From NCBI RefSeq assembly GCF_024642085.1, contig NZ_JAHEBV010000010.1, positions 1 through 64,000 on the forward strand: DNA of 64,000 nucleotides, given 5' to 3'. A model generated the notes under the pieces. That model was not told the DNA's origin and made no database searches. It saw nothing but the letters and a program-made list of their open reading frames with translations. Source of the DNA: Novosphingobium sp. (GTDB taxonomy: Bacteria; Pseudomonadota; Alphaproteobacteria; Sphingomonadales; Sphingomonadaceae). Below, piece by piece: positions 34,455 through 42,404 of this stretch. Every line of letters begins with the position of its first letter. The stretch's first letter is position 1. The position numbers and the translations under genes are program-made.

Positions 34455-34730
34455 ATGACCGCATTTACGACAGGTTCCGCGTTGGCAGCGATCGCCATGG
34501 CCGCGGTTTCGGCCGCCGCTCTGGCCCAGCCTGCCACCAGGCCGCCAGCGGAAAAATGCTATGGCGTAGCCAAGGCCGGCAAGAATGATTGCAAGGCCGG
34601 CCCCGGCACCAGTTGCGCCGGCAGTTCGACACGCGATTATCAGGGTAATGCCTGGAAATTGGTCAAGGCCGGCACCTGTCTGTCGATCAAAACGCCGGTC
34701 GGGCATGGCACCCTCGAACCGCAGCCGTGA
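34455..34730 (+). CDS. bufA1: Bufferin precursor, BufA1 type (DUF2282)
   Basis: A 91-residue exported peptide of the DUF2282 family. The signal peptide ends near residue 25 (AALAQ-PA). The mature part holds four cysteines at 35, 46, 54 and 75 in [25 protein letters not shown] and VKAGTCLSI, and the family end GHGTLEP. In Caulobacter the two central Cys of this family become thiooxazoles and the peptide buffers copper. No MNIO gene follows it here; the only bufBC pair lies in the divergent operon. The ATG at 34455 overlaps no other gene. Its stop overlaps the DoxX start (GTGA). Confidence 0.9.
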   Translation: MTAFTTGSALAAIAMAAVSAAALAQPATRPPAEKCYGVAKAGKNDCKAGPGTSCAGSSTRDYQGNAWKLVKAGTCLSIKTPVGHGTLEPQP

Positions 34731-35197
34731 AACCTGTAGGCGCCCTGATGACGCACTATGACCGAATGACGCATTGGTTGACGGGACGCGTACCTGACAG
34801 CCTGATGCTGCTGTTCGTGCGGATTGTGCTGGGCGGTATATTCTGGCGTTCAGGCCAAACCAAGGTCGAGGAAGGTACCTGGTTTACTCTCACCGATAAT
34901 GCTCGAGAGCTGTTCCGCAGCGAATATGCCGGGGTCCCGCTGCCACCAGATCTGGCGGCGATGATGGCCAATTCAGCCGAACACATTCTGCCGGCGTCGT
35001 TGCTGGTCGGCCTGTTCACCCGTGCCTCTGCGCTGGGACTGGCGATCATGACGCTGGTCATTCAAGTGTTCGTCTATCCCGATGCGTGGTGGTCCGAACA
35101 TGCGCTGTGGATCGGCCTCGCCCTGATCCTGATCCTGCGCGGCGGCGGCGCGCTGTCACTGGATGCTCTTCTGACTTGGCAGCGCAGCCGCGGATGA
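34727..35197 (+). CDS. DoxX-family membrane protein
   Basis: A 156-residue protein with four membrane helices typical of Dox[24 protein letters not shown] at the first helix and [31 protein letters not shown] in the middle. DoxX proteins are regular parts of bufferin operons and of sigma/NrsF-controlled stress operons, probably working in quinone- or thiol-linked redox at the inner membrane. It starts with GTG inside the bufA1 stop (or ATG at 34748) and overlaps the sigma gene by ATGA. Confidence 0.88.
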   Translation: MKPVGALMTHYDRMTHWLTGRVPDSLMLLFVRIVLGGIFWRSGQTKVEEGTWFTLTDNARELFRSEYAGVPLPPDLAAMMANSAEHILPASLLVGLFTRASALGLAIMTLVIQVFVYPDAWWSEHALWIGLALILILRGGGALSLDALLTWQRSRG

Positions 35198-35721
35198 TCG
35201 CCGATGAAGCCACCCTGACCCGCCTGACGGGGCTTGCCCAGCGCGGCGACCGGCAAGCCTACGCCGCCATGCTCAGCGCAAGCCGCAGCTGGTTGCTGCG
35301 CTATTTCCGGCGCAAGGTTCCTCCCGACCAGATCGAGGATCTGGTGCAGGACACCTTGCTATCAGTGCACCGCAAACTGGCCAGTTACGATCCAGAGCGA
35401 CCGGTCATTCCGTGGCTGGCCGCGATTGCCCGGTACCGCTTCGTTGATCATCTGCGCCAGGTCTATCGTCACGCTGCAGCTGCAGTCGACGACGGGATCA
35501 ACATCGCCACCGATGACGAACCGGCACTGTCTGCCCGGCTCAGCCTGGACCGGCTGTTCGAAGCGCTGCCCGGCGCCCAATGCCAGGCAATCGAACTGGT
35601 CAAGATCGAAGGGTTGTCGATTGCCGAAGCTTCAGCCTCGACCGGGCAAAGCGAAAGCCTGATAAAAGTAAATATCCACCGCGGCCTGAAACGGCTGGCG
35701 GCGCTGATTGAAAGAGCCTGA
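35194..35721 (+). CDS. sigF: ECF sigma factor, SigF-like, NrsF-paired
   Basis: A 175-residue ECF sigma factor with only regions 2 and 4. Region 2 reads RYFRRKVPPDQIEDLVQDTLLSVHRKL and IPWLAAIARYRFVDHLRQ, and region 4 LFEALPGAQCQAIELVKIEGLSIAEASASTG with the recognition helix ESLIKVNIHRGLKRL. It is translationally coupled to the DoxX gene upstream and followed by an NrsF-type anti-sigma gene 4 nt later. The SigF name is by context with the Caulobacter system; the matching promoters sit in front of both bufferin operons, which predicts autoactivation. Confidence 0.88.
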   Translation: MIADEATLTRLTGLAQRGDRQAYAAMLSASRSWLLRYFRRKVPPDQIEDLVQDTLLSVHRKLASYDPERPVIPWLAAIARYRFVDHLRQVYRHAAAAVDDGINIATDDEPALSARLSLDRLFEALPGAQCQAIELVKIEGLSIAEASASTGQSESLIKVNIHRGLKRLAALIERA

Positions 35722-35725
35722 AACG

Positions 35726-36370
35726 ATGTCCGATCATCCCGACACCCTGATTGCCGCGCTGGTCGATGATCTGCGCCCGGCCGCACCGCTTTATCAAAGC
35801 CGGGGCATGGCTTATGCCGTGCTGGCTCTGCTGGCCGGCGCCGCGCTCGTTACCGGCATTTTGGGGATGCGCCCCGATTTTGCAGCAGGACGCCCTGCCG
35901 CCTTGCCCGTCATTGCGGCCGGGATTTTCCTCGTGCTGGCACTGTCTTCGGCCTCCGCAGCAATTGCCATGGCGAGGCCAGCCGTGGGTGCGCGGCGCGA
36001 TGGCTGGGGCTGGACGGCGTTGATGGCGGCTGTTTTGCCCGCCGGCGCGCTGTTTCTGGCCGTACAGGACGGGATGAGCGGTCTGGTTCAGGCATTCGCC
36101 CCGGCCGGCCTCTACTGCTTGGCACTGGGCAGCGCAGCAAGTGTGCTTTCGGCAGCGGCGCTGATCATATGGCTGCGCCGCGGTGCCCCTTCCTCGCCGC
36201 CGCGCGCGGGATTGCTGGTCGGCGTGGCAGCCGGATCGGCGGGCGTGTTTGCCACCTCGCTATGGTGCCAGCACGACGGCCTGCCCCACATCGGCATTTG
36301 GCATGGGCTTACCGTCATTGTCGGCGGCATAGCCGGACGCACGCTGCTGCCGCGCCTGCTGGCCTGGTAG
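35726..36370 (+). CDS. nrsF: NrsF-type anti-sigma factor (DUF1109)
   Basis: A 214-residue integral protein with six predicted membrane helices and a short cytoplasmic N-terminus (LIAALVDDLRPAAPL) that would hold the sigma factor. It belongs to DUF1109. Two cysteines at 131 and 181 fall in the same positions as the pair that I recall as needed for metal response in the Caulobacter SigF partner (C131 and C181). Metal or oxidant reaction with these residues would free the sigma factor. ATG at 35726; a TTG at 35708 is the alternative. Confidence 0.88.
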   Translation: MSDHPDTLIAALVDDLRPAAPLYQSRGMAYAVLALLAGAALVTGILGMRPDFAAGRPAALPVIAAGIFLVLALSSASAAIAMARPAVGARRDGWGWTALMAAVLPAGALFLAVQDGMSGLVQAFAPAGLYCLALGSAASVLSAAALIIWLRRGAPSSPPRAGLLVGVAAGSAGVFATSLWCQHDGLPHIGIWHGLTVIVGGIAGRTLLPRLLAW

Positions 36371-36386
36371 GTCAAAGCGGAAAGAT

Positions 36387-36460
36387 TGGATGCCCGACGA
36401 GGATTCGAACCTCGATTGACGGAGTCAGAGTCCGTAGTCTTACCATTAGACGATCGGGCA
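36387..36460 (-). tRNA. tRNA-Gln(CTG)
   Basis: Minus-strand cloverleaf with acceptor TGCCCGA/TCGGGCA, D arm ATCGTCTAATGGTAAGAC, anticodon stem ACGGA/TCCGT around loop CTCTGAC (anticodon CTG), T arm CGAGGTTCGAATCCTCG and an encoded CCA. The D arm is the type seen in alphaproteobacterial glutamine tRNAs. It decodes CAG. It lies between nrsF and the Ppx/GppA gene. Confidence 0.95.
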
Positions 36461-36616
36461 ACAGGCCGGTGCCTCTAGAAGGGCGCGGGACCGAGGTCAA
36501 GCCTGCGCGAGCGGGCACATTTGCACGCAGCGCTTGCCCCCTTCCGCCGCCGCCGCTACCATCATCGCCAGGTACCCGCCGCATTCGGTGGGAAAACGAT
36601 AAAGAGTGCACGTATC

Positions 36617-37831
36617 ATGGCGGAGAACAATCCGCCGGCCATGCGCGAGGAGAACCACAGCGGCCCCGACGACGAACCCGATGGACGCGGTGACGCGATC
36701 GGTAAGGCGCCAGCCGACAGTTCTTCTTACCGCCCGGACGGCCTGAACAACAATCCCTTGGTACGCCCCGTTGCGCAGTGGGGCGCAATGCCCTTTCATC
36801 GCCAGGCCTTTGCCGCGATTGATCTTGGCACCAACAATTGCCGGCTGCTGATCGCCCGGCCGCAAGGCGACAACTTCGTCGTGATCGATGCTTTCAGCCG
36901 GGTCGTCCGGTTGGGCGAAGGGCTGGCGCAAGCGGGTCGGTTGAGCGACGAGGCCATGGACCGGGCGTTGGGAGCGCTGAGCATCTGCGCTGACAAGTTG
37001 CGCCGCCGCAATGTCTACCTTGCCCGCTCGGTCGCAACCGAGGCCTGCCGCCGCGCCGCCAATGGCGAGAGATTTATCGAAAGGGTCCAGCGTGAGACGG
37101 GCATCATGCTCGACATAATCAGCGCCAAGGAAGAAGCGCGGCTGGCAGTGCTTGGCTGCCATCTCCTGCTGGAACAGGGCGAAGGGCCAGCGATGATCTT
37201 CGACATCGGCGGCGGATCGACAGAAATGGTGCTGGTGGAGAGCGTACGCGGCGAAGTGCCGCGTATTCACGACTGGCAATCGGTGCCGTGGGGCGTTGTC
37301 TCGCTTACTGAAACCTGCGGGGACGAGCCCGATGACGATGCCGGACGCGCTGCCCGCTATGCCCGGATGCGCCAACTGGTGCGCGACAGTCTTGCGCCGT
37401 TCACGGTGCGGGTCTGGGACCGGCTTGAGAACGAACGCAAACGTGCCGTGCCGCTGCGTCTTCTGGGCACCAGCGGCACCGTCACCACCCTCGCCAGCGT
37501 CCATCTGGAATTGCCGCAGTACGATCGCCGCGCGGTCGATGGGCTGATCGTTCCGGCCGAATCGATGCGCGGGATCGCCGCGCGGCTTTCAGGGATGAGC
37601 CCGGAAGTGCGCCGCACCCAGGCCTGCATCGGGCGCGAACGCTCTGATCTGGTGGTGGCTGGCTGCGCGATCCTGGAAACAATCCTTGATATCTGGCCCG
37701 CCGACCGGTTGGGCGTGGCCGATCGCGGCATCCGCGAAGGGATCCTGCGCAGCCTGATGGCAGCCGGCGGGGCTGCGGAGAAAAGCCGTGCCGCGCTGCG
37801 CAAGGCGCGCCGCGAAGGGGGCCTGGCATGA
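36617..37831 (+). CDS. Ppx/GppA family phosphatase
   Basis: A 404-residue phosphatase of the ASKHA fold that cuts polyphosphate or pppGpp. After a disordered acidic arm of about 60 residues come AAIDLGTNNCRLLIARP, VVRLGEGLAQ, SVATEACRRAANGERFI with the catalytic-type Glu, FDIGGGSTEMVLV and LGTSGTVTTLASV. Only the catalytic domain is present, so this is the short form. It is coupled to rlmE by ATGA. A gene pair of Ppx/GppA and RlmE is common in sphingomonads. Confidence 0.92.
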   Translation: MAENNPPAMREENHSGPDDEPDGRGDAIGKAPADSSSYRPDGLNNNPLVRPVAQWGAMPFHRQAFAAIDLGTNNCRLLIARPQGDNFVVIDAFSRVVRLGEGLAQAGRLSDEAMDRALGALSICADKLRRRNVYLARSVATEACRRAANGERFIERVQRETGIMLDIISAKEEARLAVLGCHLLLEQGEGPAMIFDIGGGSTEMVLVESVRGEVPRIHDWQSVPWGVVSLTETCGDEPDDDAGRAARYARMRQLVRDSLAPFTVRVWDRLENERKRAVPLRLLGTSGTVTTLASVHLELPQYDRRAVDGLIVPAESMRGIAARLSGMSPEVRRTQACIGRERSDLVVAGCAILETILDIWPADRLGVADRGIREGILRSLMAAGGAAEKSRAALRKARREGGLA

Positions 37832-38502
37832 GCCGTTCGGGCAAGGACCCCGGCGTAAGGGTCAAGACCGCCAAGAAGCGCACCCAGAGTTCGACCAAGT
37901 GGCTGCAACGCCAGTTAAACGATCCCTATGTCAAGGCGGCCAAGGCGCAGGGCTGGCGCAGCCGCGCGGCGTTCAAGCTGATCGAGCTTGACGACAAGTT
38001 CGGCCTGGTAAAACAGGCGCGCCGGGTGGTCGATCTGGGCATTGCCCCGGGCGGGTGGAGTCAGGTGGTGCGCCAGCGCAGCCCCCAGGCACGAGTCGTC
38101 GGAATTGATCTGTTGCCCACCGATCCGATCGAAGGCGTAGAGATTTTCCAAATGGACTTTATGGCCGACGATGCCCCCGCCGCGCTGACCGGCGCATTGG
38201 ACGGCGCGCCCGATCTGGTCATATCGGACATGGCCGCCAACACGGTGGGCCACAAGCAGACCGATCACCTGCGCACCATGGGCCTGGTCGAAACAGCCGC
38301 GCATTTCGCCATCGAAACGCTGATGCCGGGCGGAGCTTTCGTGGCCAAGGTGCTGGCCGGTGGGACTGATGCCGATCTGCTGGCCCTGCTCAAGCAGCAT
38401 TTTACCAGCGTCAAGCACGCCAAGCCGCCTGCCAGCCGCAAGGACAGTTCGGAATGGTATGTGATCGCCCAGGGTTTCAAGGGCGCGAACGGCGGCGGTT
38501 AG
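37828..38502 (+). CDS. rlmE: 23S rRNA (uridine-2552-2'-O)-methyltransferase
   Basis: RlmE (FtsJ/RrmJ) methylates U2552 of the A loop in the 50S subunit at a late assembly step. The 224-residue product has the K-D-K-E tetrad set in DPYVKAAKAQGWRSRAAFKLIELD, VISDMAAN, GAFVAKVLAGG and RKDSSEWYVIA. The SAM motif is VVDLGIAPGGWSQVV. The N-terminus is basic. The stop codon overlaps the convergent MFS gene by 4 nt. Confidence 0.96.
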   Translation: MSRSGKDPGVRVKTAKKRTQSSTKWLQRQLNDPYVKAAKAQGWRSRAAFKLIELDDKFGLVKQARRVVDLGIAPGGWSQVVRQRSPQARVVGIDLLPTDPIEGVEIFQMDFMADDAPAALTGALDGAPDLVISDMAANTVGHKQTDHLRTMGLVETAAHFAIETLMPGGAFVAKVLAGGTDADLLALLKQHFTSVKHAKPPASRKDSSEWYVIAQGFKGANGGG

Positions 38503-39857
38503 TCCATTTTGGGAGCAATGCCGCCCGCGTCGGGCAAATCATGCACGAGTTCAGCTTCGCCCTGACTGCCAACCGGGAAGCGGACCATGAACGCCAGTAC
38601 GGCCACTACGGTCCAGCCAAGCGCGCCGCTGTAGTAAAGCCATTCCGGAAGGCCATTTCCCGCAGTCATCGCTGCGAGCGAGGCGCCGATTGGTCTGCCA
38701 AAATTACCCAACGCCATGTAGATCGTGAACTGAGTGGCCGCAACGCGCGGCGAACACAGCCGCATACAGATCGGAATGACGGCTATATTGTAAAGCAGAC
38801 CGATCAAATCGGCGGAAATCTGCAGCGACACCAGTAGCCACGTTTCCCCCCAGAGTGGTTTGGCAAGGCCCATGATAAACAGCACCGCAGCGCCAAGCGA
38901 AGCTGCAGCAACCAGGCCGGCGCGTGTCCCAATCCGGTCAATCAGCGCGCCGCCGATCAGCAAGCCCGCCACGCCGCTGATCATTTGCGATGTCGACACC
39001 AGGCTGGTGTATTCGCTGATCTGCCAGCCCGCCATGCGCGTGAACAGTGCAGGATGGAATGCTTCGAAGCCGCCCGAGGGGACCGAACGCAGCAGCAGGA
39101 TTGGCACAATGGCAAGCGTCAGGGGCACCAGCAGGGATTTGCCAGTCGACTTTAGCAGCGGCCGCCACGCATCGACCTGGATGCCGACATTGCGCGGATG
39201 GCTGGAACCGGCAGTCCACGGCAGCCGCCGTTCACCCGGCCGCTCGCGGATAGCCACGCCGTACAACGCGACAAGCAAGGGAAACCCCGCAAGCACTCCC
39301 AGTGCTACCGTTATCCCGGCATGCTGGAACAGGTAACCGCCCAGACTTGTGGCTGTGGCCATACCCAGCAGCTGGGCACCGAACATGATTCCGGCGGCCT
39401 TGGCCCGTTCATCATCGGGCATGATGTCGACCGCCAGGCTATCGATCCCCACGTCCTGAAAAGTGATGGCGCTGTTGGCGCCAAAAGCGAGCGCGGACAG
39501 CAGGAAAACGTTACTGGCCGCTGGGGCAACGAGTGCGCCAGCTAACAAGACAAGGACAGCAACCGACTGCGCGCCGATGATCCATGCCCGCCGGCGGCCC
39601 ATGGGCAGGAATGTGTAGCGATCGATCAGGAAACCGTTGATCAGCTTGATCGTCCACGGCATCGAAGCCGCCGAAACCACGGATGCCACCTGGGCGGTGC
39701 TGGCGCCATTGGCACTCATCCAGGCCGGCACGGCATAGAAGAACAAGCCGACTGGAAAACCCTGGGTGAAATAGAACAGGATCAGCGTCAGCAGCCGCAG
39801 CGGCTTGCTGGTGCTGAGGATCAGGTTGCCGGATCGGGATGCAAGCGTTGCTGCCAT
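38499..39857 (-). CDS. MFS transporter, AmpG/PAT1-like
   Basis: A 452-residue MFS protein with 12 helices. LFYFTQGFPVGLFFYAVPAWM at the first helix and TFQDVGIDSLAVDIMPDDERAKAAG near helix 5 resemble AmpG (muropeptide permease) and acetyl-CoA transporter relatives, where an Asp pair precedes the motif-like loop. Substrate is unclear; anhydro-muropeptides are one option. The ATG at 39857 (MAATLASRS) is listed. A 208-nt non-coding gap lies between it and the class V aminotransferase gene and shows no obvious operator. Confidence 0.84.
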   Translation of the reverse strand: MAATLASRSGNLILSTSKPLRLLTLILFYFTQGFPVGLFFYAVPAWMSANGASTAQVASVVSAASMPWTIKLINGFLIDRYTFLPMGRRRAWIIGAQSVAVLVLLAGALVAPAASNVFLLSALAFGANSAITFQDVGIDSLAVDIMPDDERAKAAGIMFGAQLLGMATATSLGGYLFQHAGITVALGVLAGFPLLVALYGVAIRERPGERRLPWTAGSSHPRNVGIQVDAWRPLLKSTGKSLLVPLTLAIVPILLLRSVPSGGFEAFHPALFTRMAGWQISEYTSLVSTSQMISGVAGLLIGGALIDRIGTRAGLVAAASLGAAVLFIMGLAKPLWGETWLLVSLQISADLIGLLYNIAVIPICMRLCSPRVAATQFTIYMALGNFGRPIGASLAAMTAGNGLPEWLYYSGALGWTVVAVLAFMVRFPVGSQGEAELVHDLPDAGGIAPKMD

Positions 39858-40065
39858 GATTGTGCCCCACACAAACGCGTGAAAAATTGGCGACGCCTGA
39901 GCTATGGTTCTATCGCGGCAGGGCGTTTCCGCGCCGCCAAACGCTTGTTACCGGTGCCTAGTGTCCAATCCGGAAATCACAAAGCCCTAAGTTTTGGACT
40001 ATGCCCCGTCGACAGCGCGACTGTGATGGGTCACCATCATCCCTTCGCTGGCGAAAGGCACATGA

Positions 40066-41298
40066 ATGGAAATCGATCGCAGATCGCTGATGGGGGCAGC
40101 GGCCCTGCCATTTGCCGCCAGCGCGCTGGGCGCCCGGGCGAAGGCCGGCGATTGGTCTGCCATCGCCAGCGAATATGCCGTGACCCGCGAAGTAATCCAG
40201 CTGGAGCACGGCAACTGGGGGATGATGCCGCGCCCGGTTCTCCGCGCCTATCGCGCGATGGTTGAACGGGTGAACCGCGACACAAGCTACTACGCGCGCC
40301 GCACGATGATCGGCGATCTCGAAGGAGTTCGGGCCAAATTGGCCATGGCCATGGGCGTTGGCAGCGATGAAATCGTCCTGACACGAAACGCCACCGAAGC
40401 GATGAAGGCGCTGATCCTCCAGTACAACCGTCTGAAGCCTGGCGATGCGGTGCTTTATGCTGATCTTGATTACGACAGCATGCAGACCAGCATGGAATCG
40501 CTCGCTGCGCGGCGCAGTGTCCGCGTGATCAGGATCCCGCTACCAGAACCCGCAACGCGGCGAGGGTTGATCGATGCTTATGAGGCAGCGTTCAAGTCCA
40601 ATCCGGCGATCCGACTGGTTCTGCTGACCCATGTCAGCCACCGCACCGGACTGGTCCTGCCGATCGCCGCGATCACCGCGATTGCCCGGCGCTACGGCGC
40701 CGATGCGGTGGTCGATGCCGCGCACAGCGTTGGCCAGATCGATTTTCGCCTGCCCGATCTTGGCGCCGATTTTGTCGGCTTCAACCTCCACAAGTGGATT
40801 GGTGCACCCTTGGGGGTCGGAGCGCTGTATATCCGCCGTGAGCGGATTGGCGCAATCGATCCCGACCCGGCAGAGCGTCCGGACAGCGCAGGCATTACCG
40901 CACGGGTGCACACCGGCACGCCCGACTATGCGGCGCAGCTGACGCTTCCCGCGGCCTTGGACTTTCAGGCAGCGATCGGCGCGGACTTGCGCCAGTCCCG
41001 GTTGAAGGTGCTGCGCGATCGCTGGGTTCGTCCACTTCGCGGACTGCCGCAAGTGCAAATCCTGACCCCGGATGATCCCGATCTTTATGGCGCAATCACT
41101 TCGTTCAGGATGACAGGCCGAACTTCGCACGCGGAAAATGTTGCGCTGGCCAAAAGGCTTCTGGACGATCACGGCATCTTTTGCGTGCACCGCGACGGGC
41201 TCGCATCAGGCTCTTGTGTGCGAATCACTCCGGCACTGTCGACATCGACCGGCGATCTGGACCGGCTGGTGGGTGCAGTGCGCGCGATCGCTGGATAG
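40066..41298 (+). CDS. Tat-exported class V PLP aminotransferase-like protein
   Basis: A 410-residue PLP enzyme of the class V (isopenicillin N epimerase/NifS-like) fold. The N-terminus DRRSLMGAAALPFAASALGARA is a twin-arginine signal, so the enzyme would be exported folded with cofactor. The PLP lysine is in GFNLHKWIGAPLGVGALYI, the Asp and His in VVDAAHSVGQIDF, and the late Arg in CVRITPALST. PvdN of the pyoverdine pathway is a known Tat-exported PLP enzyme of this fold, but no siderophore cluster is here. Its role and substrate are unknown. Confidence 0.85.
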   Translation: MEIDRRSLMGAAALPFAASALGARAKAGDWSAIASEYAVTREVIQLEHGNWGMMPRPVLRAYRAMVERVNRDTSYYARRTMIGDLEGVRAKLAMAMGVGSDEIVLTRNATEAMKALILQYNRLKPGDAVLYADLDYDSMQTSMESLAARRSVRVIRIPLPEPATRRGLIDAYEAAFKSNPAIRLVLLTHVSHRTGLVLPIAAITAIARRYGADAVVDAAHSVGQIDFRLPDLGADFVGFNLHKWIGAPLGVGALYIRRERIGAIDPDPAERPDSAGITARVHTGTPDYAAQLTLPAALDFQAAIGADLRQSRLKVLRDRWVRPLRGLPQVQILTPDDPDLYGAITSFRMTGRTSHAENVALAKRLLDDHGIFCVHRDGLASGSCVRITPALSTSTGDLDRLVGAVRAIAG

Positions 41299-41331
41299 GC
41301 CATCATCCGCGCGCTTCGGCAAGCCGCCATG

Positions 41332-41360
41332 AAAAAGGGCGGCGCTTTGCAGCGCCGCCC
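41332..41360 (-). terminator. Rho-independent terminator after cytochrome c gene
   Basis: A perfect 10-bp stem (GGGCGGCGCT/AGCGCCGCCC) with the loop TTGC is followed on the minus strand by TTTTT. It lies 27 nt after the cytochrome c stop and may also affect the plus-strand gene ending at 41298. Confidence 0.85.
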
Positions 41361-41386
41361 GTTGTCCGTTTCGATGAAGTCCGGCT

Positions 41387-42259
41387 TTACTTGGCGGTCT
41401 TCAGGTACGCGATCACGTTGGCGCGTTCCTGAGCATCGGCGATTCCCGCAAAGCTCATCTTCGTACCTGGCGCATAGGCCTTGGGATTGGTCAGCCACGC
41501 ATCAAGGCTGGCGTCATCCCACTTTCCGCCTTTGGACTTGAGTGCATCCGAAAAAGCAAAGCCGCCACGGCCTTCAGCGACAGAATCGCCGGCGATTCCA
41601 GCCAGATTCGGGCCAATGCCATTGGCGCCGCCCGGTGTAATGGTGTGGCATGACTTGCACTTGGCAAAGCTCTTTTCGCCGGCAGCAGCATCGCCGACCA
41701 CGGCAACCGCGGCAGCCGCACCTTCTGCGCCTGCAGCCGGCGCGGCGGGCAGCGGCAGGTTGGAACCCTGCGTGTTAAGCCATGCCATCAGGTTGGCGCG
41801 TTCAGCTGCATCGGGCAGGCCAGCAAAACTCATCTTGGTGCCCGGCGCAAAAGCCTTGGGATTTGTCAGCCAGGCGTTGAGTGTGGTGAAATCCCACTTG
41901 CCGCCCTTCCCCTTGAGCGCATCGGAGAAGGCAAACCCGCCGCGGCCCGCTGCAACCGCTTCGCCCAGCACACCATAAAGATTGGGCCCGATCCCGTTTG
42001 CGCCGCCCTGGTTGACCGTGTGGCAGCTGGCGCATTTTTTGAAGGTCGCTTCGCCCTTGGCCATATCAGCGCTGGCGAGCAGCGTTTCAATTGCTACGGC
42101 CGGCTTGCCGCCGTCACCGCCTTCAGCCGCTTCTTCCTTAGGTGCGTGGACCTTATCGGCGCCGAAATAGCCGCTCGACACCGCGGACAGTCCCAGCGCG
42201 ACGATGCCTGAAAACAGCACCCAGCCGGCGGTGGTATTGAAATTATCAGACTCAGCCAT
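41387..42259 (-). CDS. Membrane-anchored two-heme cytochrome c (tandem c-type domains)
   Basis: A 290-residue protein with one N-terminal membrane anchor (TAGWVLFSGIVALGLSAVSSGYF), an acidic linker and two class I cytochrome c domains. Hemes attach at CASCH (76-80) and CKSCH (201-205), with axial Met143 and Met268 in GTKMSFAG. The domains are highly alike across about 80 residues, pointing to an internal duplication. Single-domain relatives (CycM/c552 type) carry electrons from bc1 to oxidase. A Pro/Ala linker joins the two here. The terminator at 41332 follows. Confidence 0.9.
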   Translation of the reverse strand: MAESDNFNTTAGWVLFSGIVALGLSAVSSGYFGADKVHAPKEEAAEGGDGGKPAVAIETLLASADMAKGEATFKKCASCHTVNQGGANGIGPNLYGVLGEAVAAGRGGFAFSDALKGKGGKWDFTTLNAWLTNPKAFAPGTKMSFAGLPDAAERANLMAWLNTQGSNLPLPAAPAAGAEGAAAAVAVVGDAAAGEKSFAKCKSCHTITPGGANGIGPNLAGIAGDSVAEGRGGFAFSDALKSKGGKWDDASLDAWLTNPKAYAPGTKMSFAGIADAQERANVIAYLKTAK

Positions 42260-42404
42260 GGAACAGCCCCGTTGGGAAACCCTGCATTTGCGCGCCGCTC
42301 TAATGTCGGCACGGGCCGAGTGCAAGGGGCATTGCGGCCAGAGACGGCGGGGGTTAGCCAGAGCACGGACTATTCCCCGAATTCCCGGTCGCCGAGGAGC
42401 GCAG

